Shown here: one piece after another, positions 23,914 through 32,297 of the stretch
Numbering within the stretch: position 1 is the first letter of the stretch
Layout of the letters: every line of letters begins with the position of its first letter
NCBI GenBank assembly: GCA_905479205.1
Contig: CAJQLP010000159.1
Coordinates: 1 to 39,352 of the forward strand
Source of the DNA: an uncultured Luminiphilus sp.
Lineage (GTDB): Bacteria > Pseudomonadota > Gammaproteobacteria > Pseudomonadales > Halieaceae
DNA: 39,352 nucleotides
Reading direction: 5' to 3'
Notes under the pieces: model-generated
What the model was told of the DNA's origin: nothing
Seen by the model: only the letters and a program-made list of their open reading frames with translations
Database searches by the model: none
Translations under genes and position numbers: made by a program

Positions 23914-24413
23914 TGTATACGTCCAGTTTGCGTTAACACTGAACGGGTGCGCAGAAGCATAGGGCTTCTAATATCAAGTTGTCACCACAAATAAGTCTCG
24001 TGGCCTAGTGGCATACCTTGCCACTATGTCCTTCCTTGTTTTGGCAGCCAGACATCAGTGTCGACTACCTAAAATTCGCACCGCGTTCGTATTATCGCGG
24101 GTTATATTTCACTGCCTACTTACATCACCTCCTCTCTGACGTGTAATGTTCGTTGTTTCTACACGGAGTGGTTCGGTGACGCTCCTAGGCGTCCATTCAT
24201 CGGGCTGTGGGGTATTCTGTCTGGGGATTACCGGTTAGCTCACTTCCTTTGATGGCTTAGTAATGCCATATTGAGCCGGTACAAAACCAGAGTGCTAAAG
24301 TCTGGTGACGGGGTAGGTTATTGCGTTCATCTCTCTGTCAGGATTAACCCTGTCGCCCGGGCGAACTGCCCTCAGCCGGCGCCGAACGTACCACTAAAAG
24401 CGAAGTAATTCAA
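23914..24413 (-). promoter_or_regulatory. rne 5' leader / rne-rluC divergent intergenic region
   Basis: There is no gene in these 500 bp, but there is much structure. Read toward rne: CCAGA/TCTGG hairpin (24305-24287); a long three-part stem in which TACCG/CGGTA plus GCTCA/TGAGC enclose ATGGC/GCCAT (24281-24229); GACGC/GCGTC with loop CTAGGA (24193-24178); a perfect 10-nt Shine-Dalgarno complement AGGAGGTGAT running into ATG-TAA (24133-24119); and TAGTGGC/GCCACTA with loop AAGGTAT (24026-24006). In E. coli a 361-nt rne leader with hairpins mediates autoregulation by RNase E (Rfam rne5). This region is the positional counterpart, but homology was not tested. Confidence 0.6.
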
Positions 24414-25376
24414 TTGATAGATGTAAAGGATCCAAAAGGCATTAACCATGGGGTGCGTCTAGTCGAGGTTTCAGACGCCGAGTCTGGGCAGCGACTAGAC
24501 AACTATTTACTGCGCGTTTTAAACGGTGTGCCCAAAACACGCATCTACAAAGCCGTCCGCAAGGGCGAGGTAAGAATCAATAAGGGTCGTGCAAAGCCTG
24601 AGACAAAACTTCAGGCGGGCGACACTGTGCGTATTCCTCCTTTTCAAGAAGCGATCAAGTCAGTACCAAAAGCCGCGTCTCATCATTGGGTCGCGCGATT
24701 GGGAGCTTCGATAGTGCTGGAGACCGACCAGCTGCTGGTCATTAATAAACCATCCGGGTTGGCAGTGCACGGAGGTAGCGGTGTTAATGCTGGCCTGATT
24801 GAGACCTTGCGCTTGATGTATCCCGAGCAGCGATACCTGGAGTTAGTTCATCGTCTTGACCGGGATACCTCGGGACTTATTATGGTCGCCAAGCGTGCAA
24901 GCTTGCTCCGAGATTTGCATGCACAACTGCGAGGTGGTCGCATTGATAAGCGCTATCAGGCCCTGGTTATTGGTCGTTGGCCGGCGCACCTCAAGCGCAT
25001 TGACGCGCCGTTAGAGAAATTTTCACTGCCTTCGGGCGAGCGTAGGGTGAAAGTGTCAGGTGAAGGGCGCAGATCTCTCACGGAATTTCGCGTATTAAGG
25101 CGTTGGACGCAGGCAACCCTGGTCGAAGCTAAGCCTGTAACTGGCCGCACACATCAGATTCGGGTGCATTGTCGACATGCCAATATGCCGATTTTAGGGG
25201 AGCAGAAGTATGAAACACCCGAGTCTGAAATCTTGACATCATCCTTATCGGTGCCACGTCTGTTTTTGCATGCCGCAAAGTTAAGTTTCGACTTGGACGG
25301 TAAGCGTCAAACGTTAGAGGCACCACTGCCCGCCGACCTGCATGGGGTATGCGAGCGGCTGGGCCCCTCATTATGA
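24414..25376 (+). CDS. rluC: 23S rRNA pseudouridine(955/2504/2580) synthase
   Basis: This 320-residue protein has an N-terminal S4 RNA-binding domain (GQRLDNYLLRVLNGVPKTRIYKAVRKGEVRIN) and a pseudouridine synthase domain with the catalytic Asp in LELVHRLDRDTSGLIMVAK and the motif GRTHQIRVHCRHANMPILGE. Position opposite rne and the S4 domain point to RluC rather than RluA or RluD. The start is uncertain: TTG at 24414 is used here; GTG at 24453 is an alternative. It converges with yceF, leaving 16 bp. Confidence 0.93.
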   Translation: MIDVKDPKGINHGVRLVEVSDAESGQRLDNYLLRVLNGVPKTRIYKAVRKGEVRINKGRAKPETKLQAGDTVRIPPFQEAIKSVPKAASHHWVARLGASIVLETDQLLVINKPSGLAVHGGSGVNAGLIETLRLMYPEQRYLELVHRLDRDTSGLIMVAKRASLLRDLHAQLRGGRIDKRYQALVIGRWPAHLKRIDAPLEKFSLPSGERRVKVSGEGRRSLTEFRVLRRWTQATLVEAKPVTGRTHQIRVHCRHANMPILGEQKYETPESEILTSSLSVPRLFLHAAKLSFDLDGKRQTLEAPLPADLHGVCERLGPSL

Positions 25377-25392
25377 ATGGGCCCACTAGAGC

Positions 25393-25998
25393 TTACGGTA
25401 GGGCGTAACCGTGGGCTCTGAGTCTTTGGCAAAGTCGTAGGAGAGGGAGACCCTCGAGCGCTGTGGGGTCTTCGCTCACTAGGGACTCAAAGAGACTGAT
25501 GCCCAGCGACTCCCATTTGAAGCTTCCGGCGCAATCCAGTGGACTATCTAGCTCGATATAGCGGGCGATAGCATCGGCTGAAAGAGGGCGTAACGTTACC
25601 GTAGTGGTAACAGCACTTTGCCGTAGCTCGTCTTTTGATGGTCGCCAGACCGCGAGGCCAGTAATAAATGTAACCGGCTTTCCTGAACAAAACGTTAGCT
25701 GCTCTCTGGCCTTATGATCGGAGCCCGGTTTACCGAGCAAGCGCCCAGAGCAAAAGGCCACCTGGTCACTGCCTATATAAAGTGCATCCCCGTCTCCCTC
25801 GAGCGAGACGGCCTTGGCTTTGGCGCTTGAAAGCCGCATTGCCATCGCGGGAGGCTCTTCTCCAGTGATTGGCGCCTCATTGATATTAGGTGAGCGACAC
25901 TCGAAAGCCAGCTGAAGGCGAGAAAGCAATCGCTTTCGATAGGGCGAACTCGACGCCAAGACGAGTTTCACTGGTAATGTTTGTGTATTTTCCTGCAT
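25393..25998 (-). CDS. yceF: Maf-family nucleotide pyrophosphatase (YceF type, 7-methyl-GTP)
   Basis: This Maf/HAM1-like house-cleaning pyrophosphatase begins LVLASSSPYRKRLLSRL. It has the central motif YIGSDQVAFCSGRLLGKPG (catalytic Asp in SDQV) and the C-terminal DSPLDCAGSFKWESLGISLFESL. The E. coli YceF paralogue prefers m7GTP, and Ser-Asp-Gln-Val fits that subgroup, as does the location beside rluC. The ATG at 25998 (201 aa) gives the standard family N-terminus; an upstream ATG at 26079 would overlap the yceD start region and add 27 atypical residues. Confidence 0.9.
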   Translation of the reverse strand: MQENTQTLPVKLVLASSSPYRKRLLSRLQLAFECRSPNINEAPITGEEPPAMAMRLSSAKAKAVSLEGDGDALYIGSDQVAFCSGRLLGKPGSDHKAREQLTFCSGKPVTFITGLAVWRPSKDELRQSAVTTTVTLRPLSADAIARYIELDSPLDCAGSFKWESLGISLFESLVSEDPTALEGLPLLRLCQRLRAHGYALP

Positions 25999-26033
25999 TG
26001 TCGCCAAACCCTTTGAATTACGGCTATTTTTTT

Positions 26034-26062
26034 TTGACACACTGGGAGTGCGTACGTATGAT
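26034..26062 (+). promoter_or_regulatory. Near-consensus sigma70 promoter of the yceD-rpmF-fab operon
   Basis: A perfect TTGACA (26034-26039), a 17-nt spacer and TATGAT (26057-26062, 5 of 6) make the best sigma70 promoter in the window. Its start point falls at about 26068-26071, at or just before the yceD ATG (26071), predicting a leaderless mRNA. Confidence 0.85.
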
Positions 26063-26070
26063 CCGCCGCC

Positions 26071-26610
26071 ATGACGCACGGGGCATTGCCAAATACGGTT
26101 GAGGTGAGAACTTTAGCTGCTCGTGGCGTGGTAATCGAGGGTGGATTAACAATCGCTCGAATGCCCCGCTTAGAAGCCGCTACAGATGGTGCGGATGCGC
26201 CGGCTGCCGTTCACATTGATTTTCAACGAGATGAAGAAGGCCGGTACATTGCGGTTCTCGACGTCAGTATGCAAGTTAAAGTGCCCTGTCAGCGGTGTTT
26301 AGATGGAATGGTTATTGCGTTGAGCTCGCACAGCGCATTAGCAGCGGTGTGGACCGATGAGCAGGCGCAGGCCTTGCCCTCACGGTACGATCCACTGATA
26401 ACCGAAGGCGAGACAGATTTATGGCGGGTTGTTGAAGACGAGCTTTTGCTGTCGATGCCGGCGTTCAGTTACCACGACGATGTCCTGTGCGGCATTAAGA
26501 CGGGTGTGCTGACGGTTAGCACCGAAGGTGAGTACGTCATTGACGAGCCCGATAAGGAGAACCCTTTCAAGGTGCTTGCCGCGTTGAAAGCAGACAGTAA
26601 AATAGATTGA
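26071..26610 (+). CDS. yceD: YceD/DUF177 protein (23S rRNA accumulation protein)
   Basis: This 179-residue DUF177 protein is always found before rpmF and is linked to 23S rRNA accumulation in bacteria and plants. Conserved features are VPCQRCLDGM (Cys pair), RYDPLITEGETDLWRVVEDELLLSMPAFSYHDDVLCG, and the C-terminal NPFKVLAALKADS. The N-terminus (LPNTVEVRTLAARGVVIEG) aligns with known YceD starts, supporting the ATG at 26071 although no ribosome site precedes it. It is the first gene of the operon. Confidence 0.93.
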   Translation: MTHGALPNTVEVRTLAARGVVIEGGLTIARMPRLEAATDGADAPAAVHIDFQRDEEGRYIAVLDVSMQVKVPCQRCLDGMVIALSSHSALAAVWTDEQAQALPSRYDPLITEGETDLWRVVEDELLLSMPAFSYHDDVLCGIKTGVLTVSTEGEYVIDEPDKENPFKVLAALKADSKID

Positions 26611-26657
26611 AGCACTGTCGAAAATTGTGTTTCGAACGTTGAAAACAGGAGGCCATC

Positions 26658-26840
26658 ATGGCTGTTCAAAAGAACAAGAAAACCCGCTCTCGCCGCGGTA
26701 TGCGTCGCTCTCACGATGCACTCGAGGGGCAAACTTTGACCGTCGATCAGACGTCTGGTGAGACTCGGTTACGTCATCACATGAGTGCTGATGGTTTTTA
26801 TCGCGGCAAAAAAGTCCTCAACCTCGGTGATGACGACTAA
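26658..26840 (+). CDS. rpmF: 50S ribosomal protein L32
   Basis: This 60-residue protein begins [21 protein letters not shown] and is without cysteines, so it is the zinc-independent form. An AGGAGG ribosome site precedes the ATG by 6 nt. It is 47 bp after yceD. Confidence 0.98.
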   Translation: MAVQKNKKTRSRRGMRRSHDALEGQTLTVDQTSGETRLRHHMSADGFYRGKKVLNLGDDD

Positions 26841-26855
26841 TCTCTCGTCTGATCA

Positions 26856-26932
26856 CCTCTGAAGCGCTGAACCGCATCTGTTGCGTCAGTCGTTTCAGAG
26901 GCTGACGCCCTCGTATACCTTGCCAAGAGGGC
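26856..26932 (+). promoter_or_regulatory. Two hairpins in the rpmF-fabD spacer, the second covering the fabD SD
   Basis: CCTCTGAA (26856-26863) pairs with TTCAGAGG (26894-26901). Then GCCCTC (26907-26912) pairs with GAGGGC (26927-26932), which contains the AGAGGG Shine-Dalgarno of fabD, whose ATG is at 26936. No T-run follows, so this is not an intrinsic terminator. It may lower or regulate fabD translation, or stabilise a processed mRNA end. Confidence 0.55.
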
Positions 26933-26935
26933 ATT

Positions 26936-27877
26936 ATGAGTAAAACCGCCTTTATTTTTCCGGGCCAAGGCTCTCAATCGGTTGGGATGCTTTTACCTGC
27001 GCATGAGGCGTGGCCTCAAGTCGCCGATACCTTTGCTGAAGCGTCGGATGTCCTAGGCTTCGACTTGTGGCAGATGGCCTGCGATGGGCCAGCAGAAACC
27101 CTTTCTCTTACCGCAAATACACAACCACTCATCCTCACAGCCAGCGTGGCGCTCTTTAGGGCTTATCGCGCGCTCGGCGGACCTATGCCTGCTGTCGCTG
27201 CAGGCCATAGTTTGGGTGAGTTTTCAGCACTTGTCGCCGCTAACAGCTTAGATTTCAGCGATGCGGTGCGTCTGGTGCGTCAGCGCGGTGAAGCGATGCA
27301 GGTGTCTGTGCCCGTTGGCGTAGGCGCCATGGCTGCGATTATCGGCCTGGACGACGACACTATTAACGCAACGTGCGCTACGATTTCTCGCAGTAATGAG
27401 CACGTGGTACTCGCGGTGAATTACAACTCACCGGGGCAAGTCGTTATTGCAGGACACTCGGCTGCAGTCGAAGAAGCCGTTGTGGCGTTGAAGGAGGCCG
27501 GCGCCAAGCGAGCGTTGCCTCTGCCCGTCAGCGCACCTTTCCACACCCCCCTTATGACGCATGCTGGCGACGTGTTGAGAGAGGTACTCGCGACTACCGA
27601 TCTACGTGATCCTTTAATACCGGTCATTAGTAACGTCGATGCTCAGGCGCAACAAACAGCATCAGCCATTCGCGACTTACTGGTGCAGCAGGTGTCCGCG
27701 CCCGTTCAGTGGACAGGCTGTGTGGCAACCATGATCGATATGGGCTGCGAGCGTTTTGTAGAGTGCGGCCCCGGAAAGGTGCTTTCGGGTTTGGTAAAGC
27801 GCATCGATAAAAGTAAGCCTTGTTCAGTCGTCGAAACTCCTGATGACATGGGTACCACATTGGCGGAACTTGGATAA
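26936..27877 (+). CDS. fabD: Malonyl-CoA:ACP transacylase
   Basis: FabD moves malonyl groups from CoA to ACP for fatty-acid elongation. The 313 residues show the N-terminal FIFPGQGSQSVGM, the nucleophile motif AAGHSLGEFSA (Ser92), the active-site Arg in VRLVRQRGEAM, and the catalytic His in PVSAPFHTPLM. It is next to rpmF, where plsX and often fabH would normally come first; both are absent. fabG follows after 8 bp. Confidence 0.97.
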   Translation: MSKTAFIFPGQGSQSVGMLLPAHEAWPQVADTFAEASDVLGFDLWQMACDGPAETLSLTANTQPLILTASVALFRAYRALGGPMPAVAAGHSLGEFSALVAANSLDFSDAVRLVRQRGEAMQVSVPVGVGAMAAIIGLDDDTINATCATISRSNEHVVLAVNYNSPGQVVIAGHSAAVEEAVVALKEAGAKRALPLPVSAPFHTPLMTHAGDVLREVLATTDLRDPLIPVISNVDAQAQQTASAIRDLLVQQVSAPVQWTGCVATMIDMGCERFVECGPGKVLSGLVKRIDKSKPCSVVETPDDMGTTLAELG

Positions 27878-27885
27878 TTAACATT

Positions 27886-28626
27886 ATGACTTCACCAGAA
27901 AAACGTGTGGCTTTGGTAACCGGGGCCAGCCGAGGGATCGGCAAAGCTATCGCCGAGCAACTAGCCAATAGCGGATTCACGGTCGTAGGTACGGCAACGT
28001 CCGAGTCGGGTGCTGCACTCATCGAGGAGTGGTTAGCGCCCCTTGGCGGGTCGGGCATGTGCTTAAACGTCACAGATGCTGAAAGCATTAGCTCGGTGGT
28101 TGCATCGACAGTTGAGCGTTTTGGGGCGCCCACTGTTTTAGTCAATAATGCAGGTATCACGCGCGATAACATTCTCATGAGAATGAAAGATGACGAGTGG
28201 AACAGTGTCATCGATACTAATCTCAATGCTATTTTCCGCGTTACTAAAGCGTGCTTACGGGGTATGACAAAGGCACGTTTTGGTCGAATTGTGAATATTT
28301 CATCTGTTGTGGGTTCGATGGGTAACGCAGGGCAGAGCAATTATGCGGCAACCAAGGCTGGTGCTGAGGGCTTCACGCGAGCCCTTGCGAAAGAATTAGG
28401 TTCGCGCGCAATCACGGTCAATGCGGTCGCGCCCGGCTTTATCGACACTGATATGACGGCGGAATTGTCCAATGAAAACAAGGAATTGATGCTAAATCAG
28501 ATACCGCTTACTCGTTTAGGTCAGCCAGAAGAAATTGCTGCGACTGTTGCTTTTTTATGCAGCGATGCGGCAGGCTACATAACCGGAGAGACAATCCACG
28601 TAAATGGTGGAATGTATATGGGCTGA
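27886..28626 (+). CDS. fabG: 3-oxoacyl-[ACP] reductase
   Basis: This NADPH-dependent short-chain dehydrogenase reduces beta-ketoacyl-ACP. The 246 residues contain the cofactor motif VTGASRGIGKAIA, NNAG (about 87-90), and the catalytic Ser140, Tyr153 and Lys157 (SNYAATKAG). The C-terminal IDTDMTAEL and ITGETIHVNGGMYMG are FabG hallmarks. Confidence 0.97.
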   Translation: MTSPEKRVALVTGASRGIGKAIAEQLANSGFTVVGTATSESGAALIEEWLAPLGGSGMCLNVTDAESISSVVASTVERFGAPTVLVNNAGITRDNILMRMKDDEWNSVIDTNLNAIFRVTKACLRGMTKARFGRIVNISSVVGSMGNAGQSNYAATKAGAEGFTRALAKELGSRAITVNAVAPGFIDTDMTAELSNENKELMLNQIPLTRLGQPEEIAATVAFLCSDAAGYITGETIHVNGGMYMG

Positions 28627-28719
28627 TTTATTGCCCGTCAAGGGTTTTACTTCTTGAAAATCAAGGTAAAATCCCGACCACACTTGGGCTGGTGCCCGAT
28701 ACTTTAGACTGGAGAGACA

Positions 28720-28956
28720 ATGAGCAGCATTGAAGATCGCGTTAAGAAAATAGTCGCCGAGCAATTAGGTGTTAAGGAAGGCGAAGTCAGCAACGATGCG
28801 TCCTTTGTGGATGATCTGGGTGCAGACTCGCTAGACACCGTTGAATTGGTTATGGCTCTCGAGGAAGAGTTTGAGACTGAAATTCCTGACGAGGAAGCTG
28901 AAAAAATCACCACTGTTCAGTTGGCAATAAGCTACATTAACGAAAATCTCGGCTGA
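28720..28956 (+). CDS. acpP: Acyl carrier protein
   Basis: This 78-residue acidic protein has the 4'-phosphopantetheine attachment motif [16 protein letters not shown] (Ser37). A GGAGAG ribosome site lies 4 nt before the ATG. It is followed by a strong terminator, which would let acpP be made in excess over fabF. Confidence 0.98.
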   Translation: MSSIEDRVKKIVAEQLGVKEGEVSNDASFVDDLGADSLDTVELVMALEEEFETEIPDEEAEKITTVQLAISYINENLG

Positions 28957-28979
28957 GGTTTTTCGAGAGAATAGCGAAA

Positions 28980-29011
28980 AGCCGTTCTACTCCCGTAGAG
29001 CGGTTTTTTTT
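28980..29011 (+). terminator. Rho-independent terminator after acpP
   Basis: A 9-bp stem CCGTTCTAC / GTAGAGCGG (one G-T pair) with loop TCCC is followed by eight T. It lies 24 bp after the acpP stop and 37 bp before fabF, so it partly separates the two halves of the cluster. Confidence 0.92.
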
Positions 29012-29047
29012 GCCTGATCAGTTCGTCGTCTGTTAGGGAGAGAATTA

Positions 29048-30289
29048 ATGCAGGGCAAGCGCGTAGTGGTTACCGGACTCGGTATGGTGTCTCCGGTAGG
29101 GTTAGACGTCGACACTAGTTGGAAGAATATCTGTAACGGTGTCAGTGGTGCAGCGATGATCGAGTCTTTCGACACTGAGGCATTCACCACACGTTTTAGC
29201 TGCTCTGTGAAAAACTTTTCAGTCGATGGCTTTATTGCGCCCAAGGATGCCAAGCGCATGGACCCGTTTGTTCAGTTTGGTATGGTCGCTGGCGTACAAG
29301 CATTCCGCGATAGTGGCATTGAGATTACCGATGCTAACAATCGCCGTGTGGGCTGCGCGATTGGCTCGGGAATCGGTGGTATTGGGTCAATCGAAAACAA
29401 TACTCGCTTAATCGCAGAGACGGGGCCTAGGAGAATTTCTCCATTTTTTGTGCCTGGCGCTATTATCAATATGATCAGCGGCAATCTGTCTGTCATGTAT
29501 GACCTACGCGGCCCTAATCTTGCCGTGGTGACAGCCTGCACAACAGGCACCCATAATATAGGTTTGGGAGCGCGCTTAATCGCCTCTGGCGATGCCGACG
29601 CAATGCTCGTTGGTGGTGCCGAAATGGCGACCACCCCTGTAGGCCTTGGGGGTTTCGCGGCTGCGCGTGCGCTTTCAACGCGTAATGATGACCCAGTAGC
29701 TGCATCGCGGCCTTGGGATGCGAACCGAGATGGATTTGTTTTGGGTGATGGTGCCGCCGTCCTTATGCTCGAATCGCTGGAAAGTGCCCAAGCTCGCGGC
29801 GCGAAAATTTATGCTGAAGTGTCTGGTTTTGGCATGAGTGGGGACGCTTACCACATGACGTCCCCACCCGAGGATGGTCGAGGCGCCGCTGCATCCATGG
29901 CTAATGCTTTGGACGACGCGGGACTCAATCCAGAGGACGTAAAATACATCAACGCCCACGGCACATCGACCTCTGCGGGCGATCTAGCAGAAACTATGGC
30001 AGTAAAGTCAGTGTTCGGTGCGTCGGCACAGTCCGTCGCAGTAAGCTCGACTAAATCAATGATTGGCCACCTTTTAGGTGCTGCCGGTGCGGTGGAAGCC
30101 ATATTTTCTATTCTCGCCATTCGCGATGGTATCGCGCCACCGACTATTAACTTGGATGCGCCCGGCGACGGCTGTGACCTCAACTATGTGCCACACACGG
30201 CGCAAGAATTTGAAATTGACCATGCGTTGAGTAACTCGTTTGGCTTTGGTGGTACCAACGGCTCGCTGGTTTTTAGCAAGTTTAAGTAG
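29048..30289 (+). CDS. fabF: 3-oxoacyl-[ACP] synthase II
   Basis: This is the condensing enzyme that elongates acyl-ACP with malonyl-ACP. The 413 residues show the active-site Cys in [12 protein letters not shown] (near 164) and catalytic histidines in [11 protein letters not shown] and [15 protein letters not shown], plus the C-terminal [21 protein letters not shown] precedes the ATG. Confidence 0.97.
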   Translation: MQGKRVVVTGLGMVSPVGLDVDTSWKNICNGVSGAAMIESFDTEAFTTRFSCSVKNFSVDGFIAPKDAKRMDPFVQFGMVAGVQAFRDSGIEITDANNRRVGCAIGSGIGGIGSIENNTRLIAETGPRRISPFFVPGAIINMISGNLSVMYDLRGPNLAVVTACTTGTHNIGLGARLIASGDADAMLVGGAEMATTPVGLGGFAAARALSTRNDDPVAASRPWDANRDGFVLGDGAAVLMLESLESAQARGAKIYAEVSGFGMSGDAYHMTSPPEDGRGAAASMANALDDAGLNPEDVKYINAHGTSTSAGDLAETMAVKSVFGASAQSVAVSSTKSMIGHLLGAAGAVEAIFSILAIRDGIAPPTINLDAPGDGCDLNYVPHTAQEFEIDHALSNSFGFGGTNGSLVFSKFK

Positions 30290-30298
30290 CAAATCCCA

Positions 30299-31141
30299 AT
30301 GGCCGAATGGTTCTGGGTTGATGGTGCGCAAACCAGCTTGGTCTCAGCAGATGATCGAGGCCTCGCACTAGCTGACGGAATATTCGAAACAATGCGCCTA
30401 GAGCATGGCGTGCTGTGTCTCGGCAATTATCATCAATATCGGTTAACTGAAGGTCTTCAGCGCCTAGCCTTTAGGGATCCGGATGGCATTGCTAAGCAGG
30501 CTCTTGAGGCAGTGAGTTCGTGGGCGCTGTCACTCGCCGCTGATTATGAGGGCTCGTCTCTTAGATTGAGTATCACGCGAGGCTCCGGCCCCCGCGGCTA
30601 TGCGCCGAGTGCGTCAGCTCCTCCCCGATTCATTGGACGGTTATCGACGGGCTTGCCCGCGCTGCAGCTGCCAGCATGCGCAGGCGTTGCCGATATTGCG
30701 TGGCCTACACAACCCGCGTTAAGTGGTTTGAAGCTAATAGCCCGAACAGAACAAGTGCTCGCGGCGCAGCAGCTTTCGTTATCAGGCTACGATGAGTTAC
30801 TAATGGCTAATCAGCGTGGTGCTATCGTGTCGACGACGAGTGGGAACCTCTTTTTCCGCCGCGGCAGTCAGCTAGTAACCCCTGATCTGTTTGAGGCGGG
30901 TATTGCGGGGACTCGACGACGCTACATTATAGAATGCCTGGCAAAAGCATGTGAAATGTCAGTTAGCGTGACCGATGTTTTCCCCGAAATGTTAAGCGAA
31001 TTTGAAGAGGCCTTTTTCTGCAACAGCATTATTGGCATTCGCTCGTTAGCTAATGTCGTATACGGAGATCGCAAGGCTACCTACGATTCAGTCGCAGCGG
31101 CCGAGAAATTGAGGCCGGCTATTCACGGCATGAACCATTGA
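30299..31141 (+). CDS. pabC: Aminodeoxychorismate lyase
   Basis: This class IV PLP aminotransferase-fold enzyme converts 4-amino-4-deoxychorismate to 4-aminobenzoate for folate. The 280 residues include the N-terminal DRGLALADGIFETMR, the PLP Lys in SGLKLIARTEQV (Lys145), and DELLMANQRGAIVSTTSGNLFF. The position between fabF and mltG is the conserved gammaproteobacterial order. It lies 9 bp from fabF. Confidence 0.93.
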   Translation: MAEWFWVDGAQTSLVSADDRGLALADGIFETMRLEHGVLCLGNYHQYRLTEGLQRLAFRDPDGIAKQALEAVSSWALSLAADYEGSSLRLSITRGSGPRGYAPSASAPPRFIGRLSTGLPALQLPACAGVADIAWPTQPALSGLKLIARTEQVLAAQQLSLSGYDELLMANQRGAIVSTTSGNLFFRRGSQLVTPDLFEAGIAGTRRRYIIECLAKACEMSVSVTDVFPEMLSEFEEAFFCNSIIGIRSLANVVYGDRKATYDSVAAAEKLRPAIHGMNH

Positions 31142-31176
31142 TAATCACAGTTCGAGTAGTGCAAGCGAGTGCATGA

Positions 31177-32229
31177 TTGGTGAAAAAAGTAAGTCTCAAA
31201 ATAGTTTTAGCGGCTTTCACGGCGTTAATAGGCGTGTTGCTAATGTCGGCATTGCTCGGACTGCGGTGGTGGCAACATGTGCTTGAGCAGCCGTTGACAA
31301 AAAATAAGCCCGAAATCATCTTAACGGTGCAGTCGGGAGATGGCCTGGGAACCGTGTTAAGGCAGCTATCTGCGAGCGGCCATGTCAAATATCCACGATT
31401 GACACGTTTGTGGGCTAAATGGACTGAATTGGATCGAGGGCTGCAAGTTGGCGAGTATCGCCTTGATCGAAAAACAAATCTCAAGCAGCTACTTCAAATG
31501 TTGAATAAAGGTCAGGTAATCCGTTACGGCGTCACTCTTCCCGAAGGAATTACGTTAGCTCAAGCCCTGGCTATTCTCCATGCTACCCCAGAACTTTCCG
31601 CGTCGATTGATGGCGTGGGAGACCCCAAACTCGCTGAGCTTACTGAATATCCAGGCCACCCCGAGGGCTGGTTTCTACCTGAGACGTATTTTTTTGTGCG
31701 CGGAGATTCGGATGCAGACATTCTTGCTCGCGCTAATCTACTCATGCGTGAGGCTTTAAACGATGCATGGCAGTCTCGTGACGATGGTTTGCCGTTAGCA
31801 AATCCTTATGAAGTTTTGATATTGGCATCCATTGTTGAGCGCGAAACCTCGGTCCCCGCAGAGCGCGAGTCTATTGCTGGTGTGTTCGTTCGGCGTCTTA
31901 AAAAAGGTATGCGATTACAAACAGATCCCAGTGTCATCTATGGACTCGGTGAAAATTACAAAGGAAACTTACGGCGTAGCCACTTACGCGATGATAAGAA
32001 TCCGTGGAACACTTATCGGATACCTGGATTGCCACCCACGCCAATAGCCTTGCCAGGAAAAGAGGCCTTGAATGCTACAGTACACCCTGGACAGGGTAGA
32101 GACCTCTACTTTGTGGCAAAAGGCGATGGATACCATGCTTTCGCTGAGACCCTAGAGGCGCATCAGAGCAACGTTCAGCGCTACCAACTGCAACGCAGAG
32201 CAGATTATCGCTCGACGCCCGTTAAATAA
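31177..32229 (+). CDS. mltG: Endolytic murein transglycosylase
   Basis: MltG is an inner-membrane lytic transglycosylase that cuts nascent glycan strands and may act as a terminase. Of 350 residues, about 10-30 form a membrane anchor (IVLAAFTALIGVLLMSALLGL). A LysM-like region follows, then the YceG domain with the catalytic Glu in LASIVERETSVPAERE and the motifs MRLQTDPSVIYGLG and YRIPGLPPTPIALPG. The start is TTG (31177) or the adjacent GTG (31180); no strong ribosome site is visible. Confidence 0.94.
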   Translation: MVKKVSLKIVLAAFTALIGVLLMSALLGLRWWQHVLEQPLTKNKPEIILTVQSGDGLGTVLRQLSASGHVKYPRLTRLWAKWTELDRGLQVGEYRLDRKTNLKQLLQMLNKGQVIRYGVTLPEGITLAQALAILHATPELSASIDGVGDPKLAELTEYPGHPEGWFLPETYFFVRGDSDADILARANLLMREALNDAWQSRDDGLPLANPYEVLILASIVERETSVPAERESIAGVFVRRLKKGMRLQTDPSVIYGLGENYKGNLRRSHLRDDKNPWNTYRIPGLPPTPIALPGKEALNATVHPGQGRDLYFVAKGDGYHAFAETLEAHQSNVQRYQLQRRADYRSTPVK

Positions 32230-32297
32230 TGTGTAAGCGCGGCCGGATTCACCTATGACTAAAAAGATTAGCGACTAATGAATATTGAGATAGGCAC

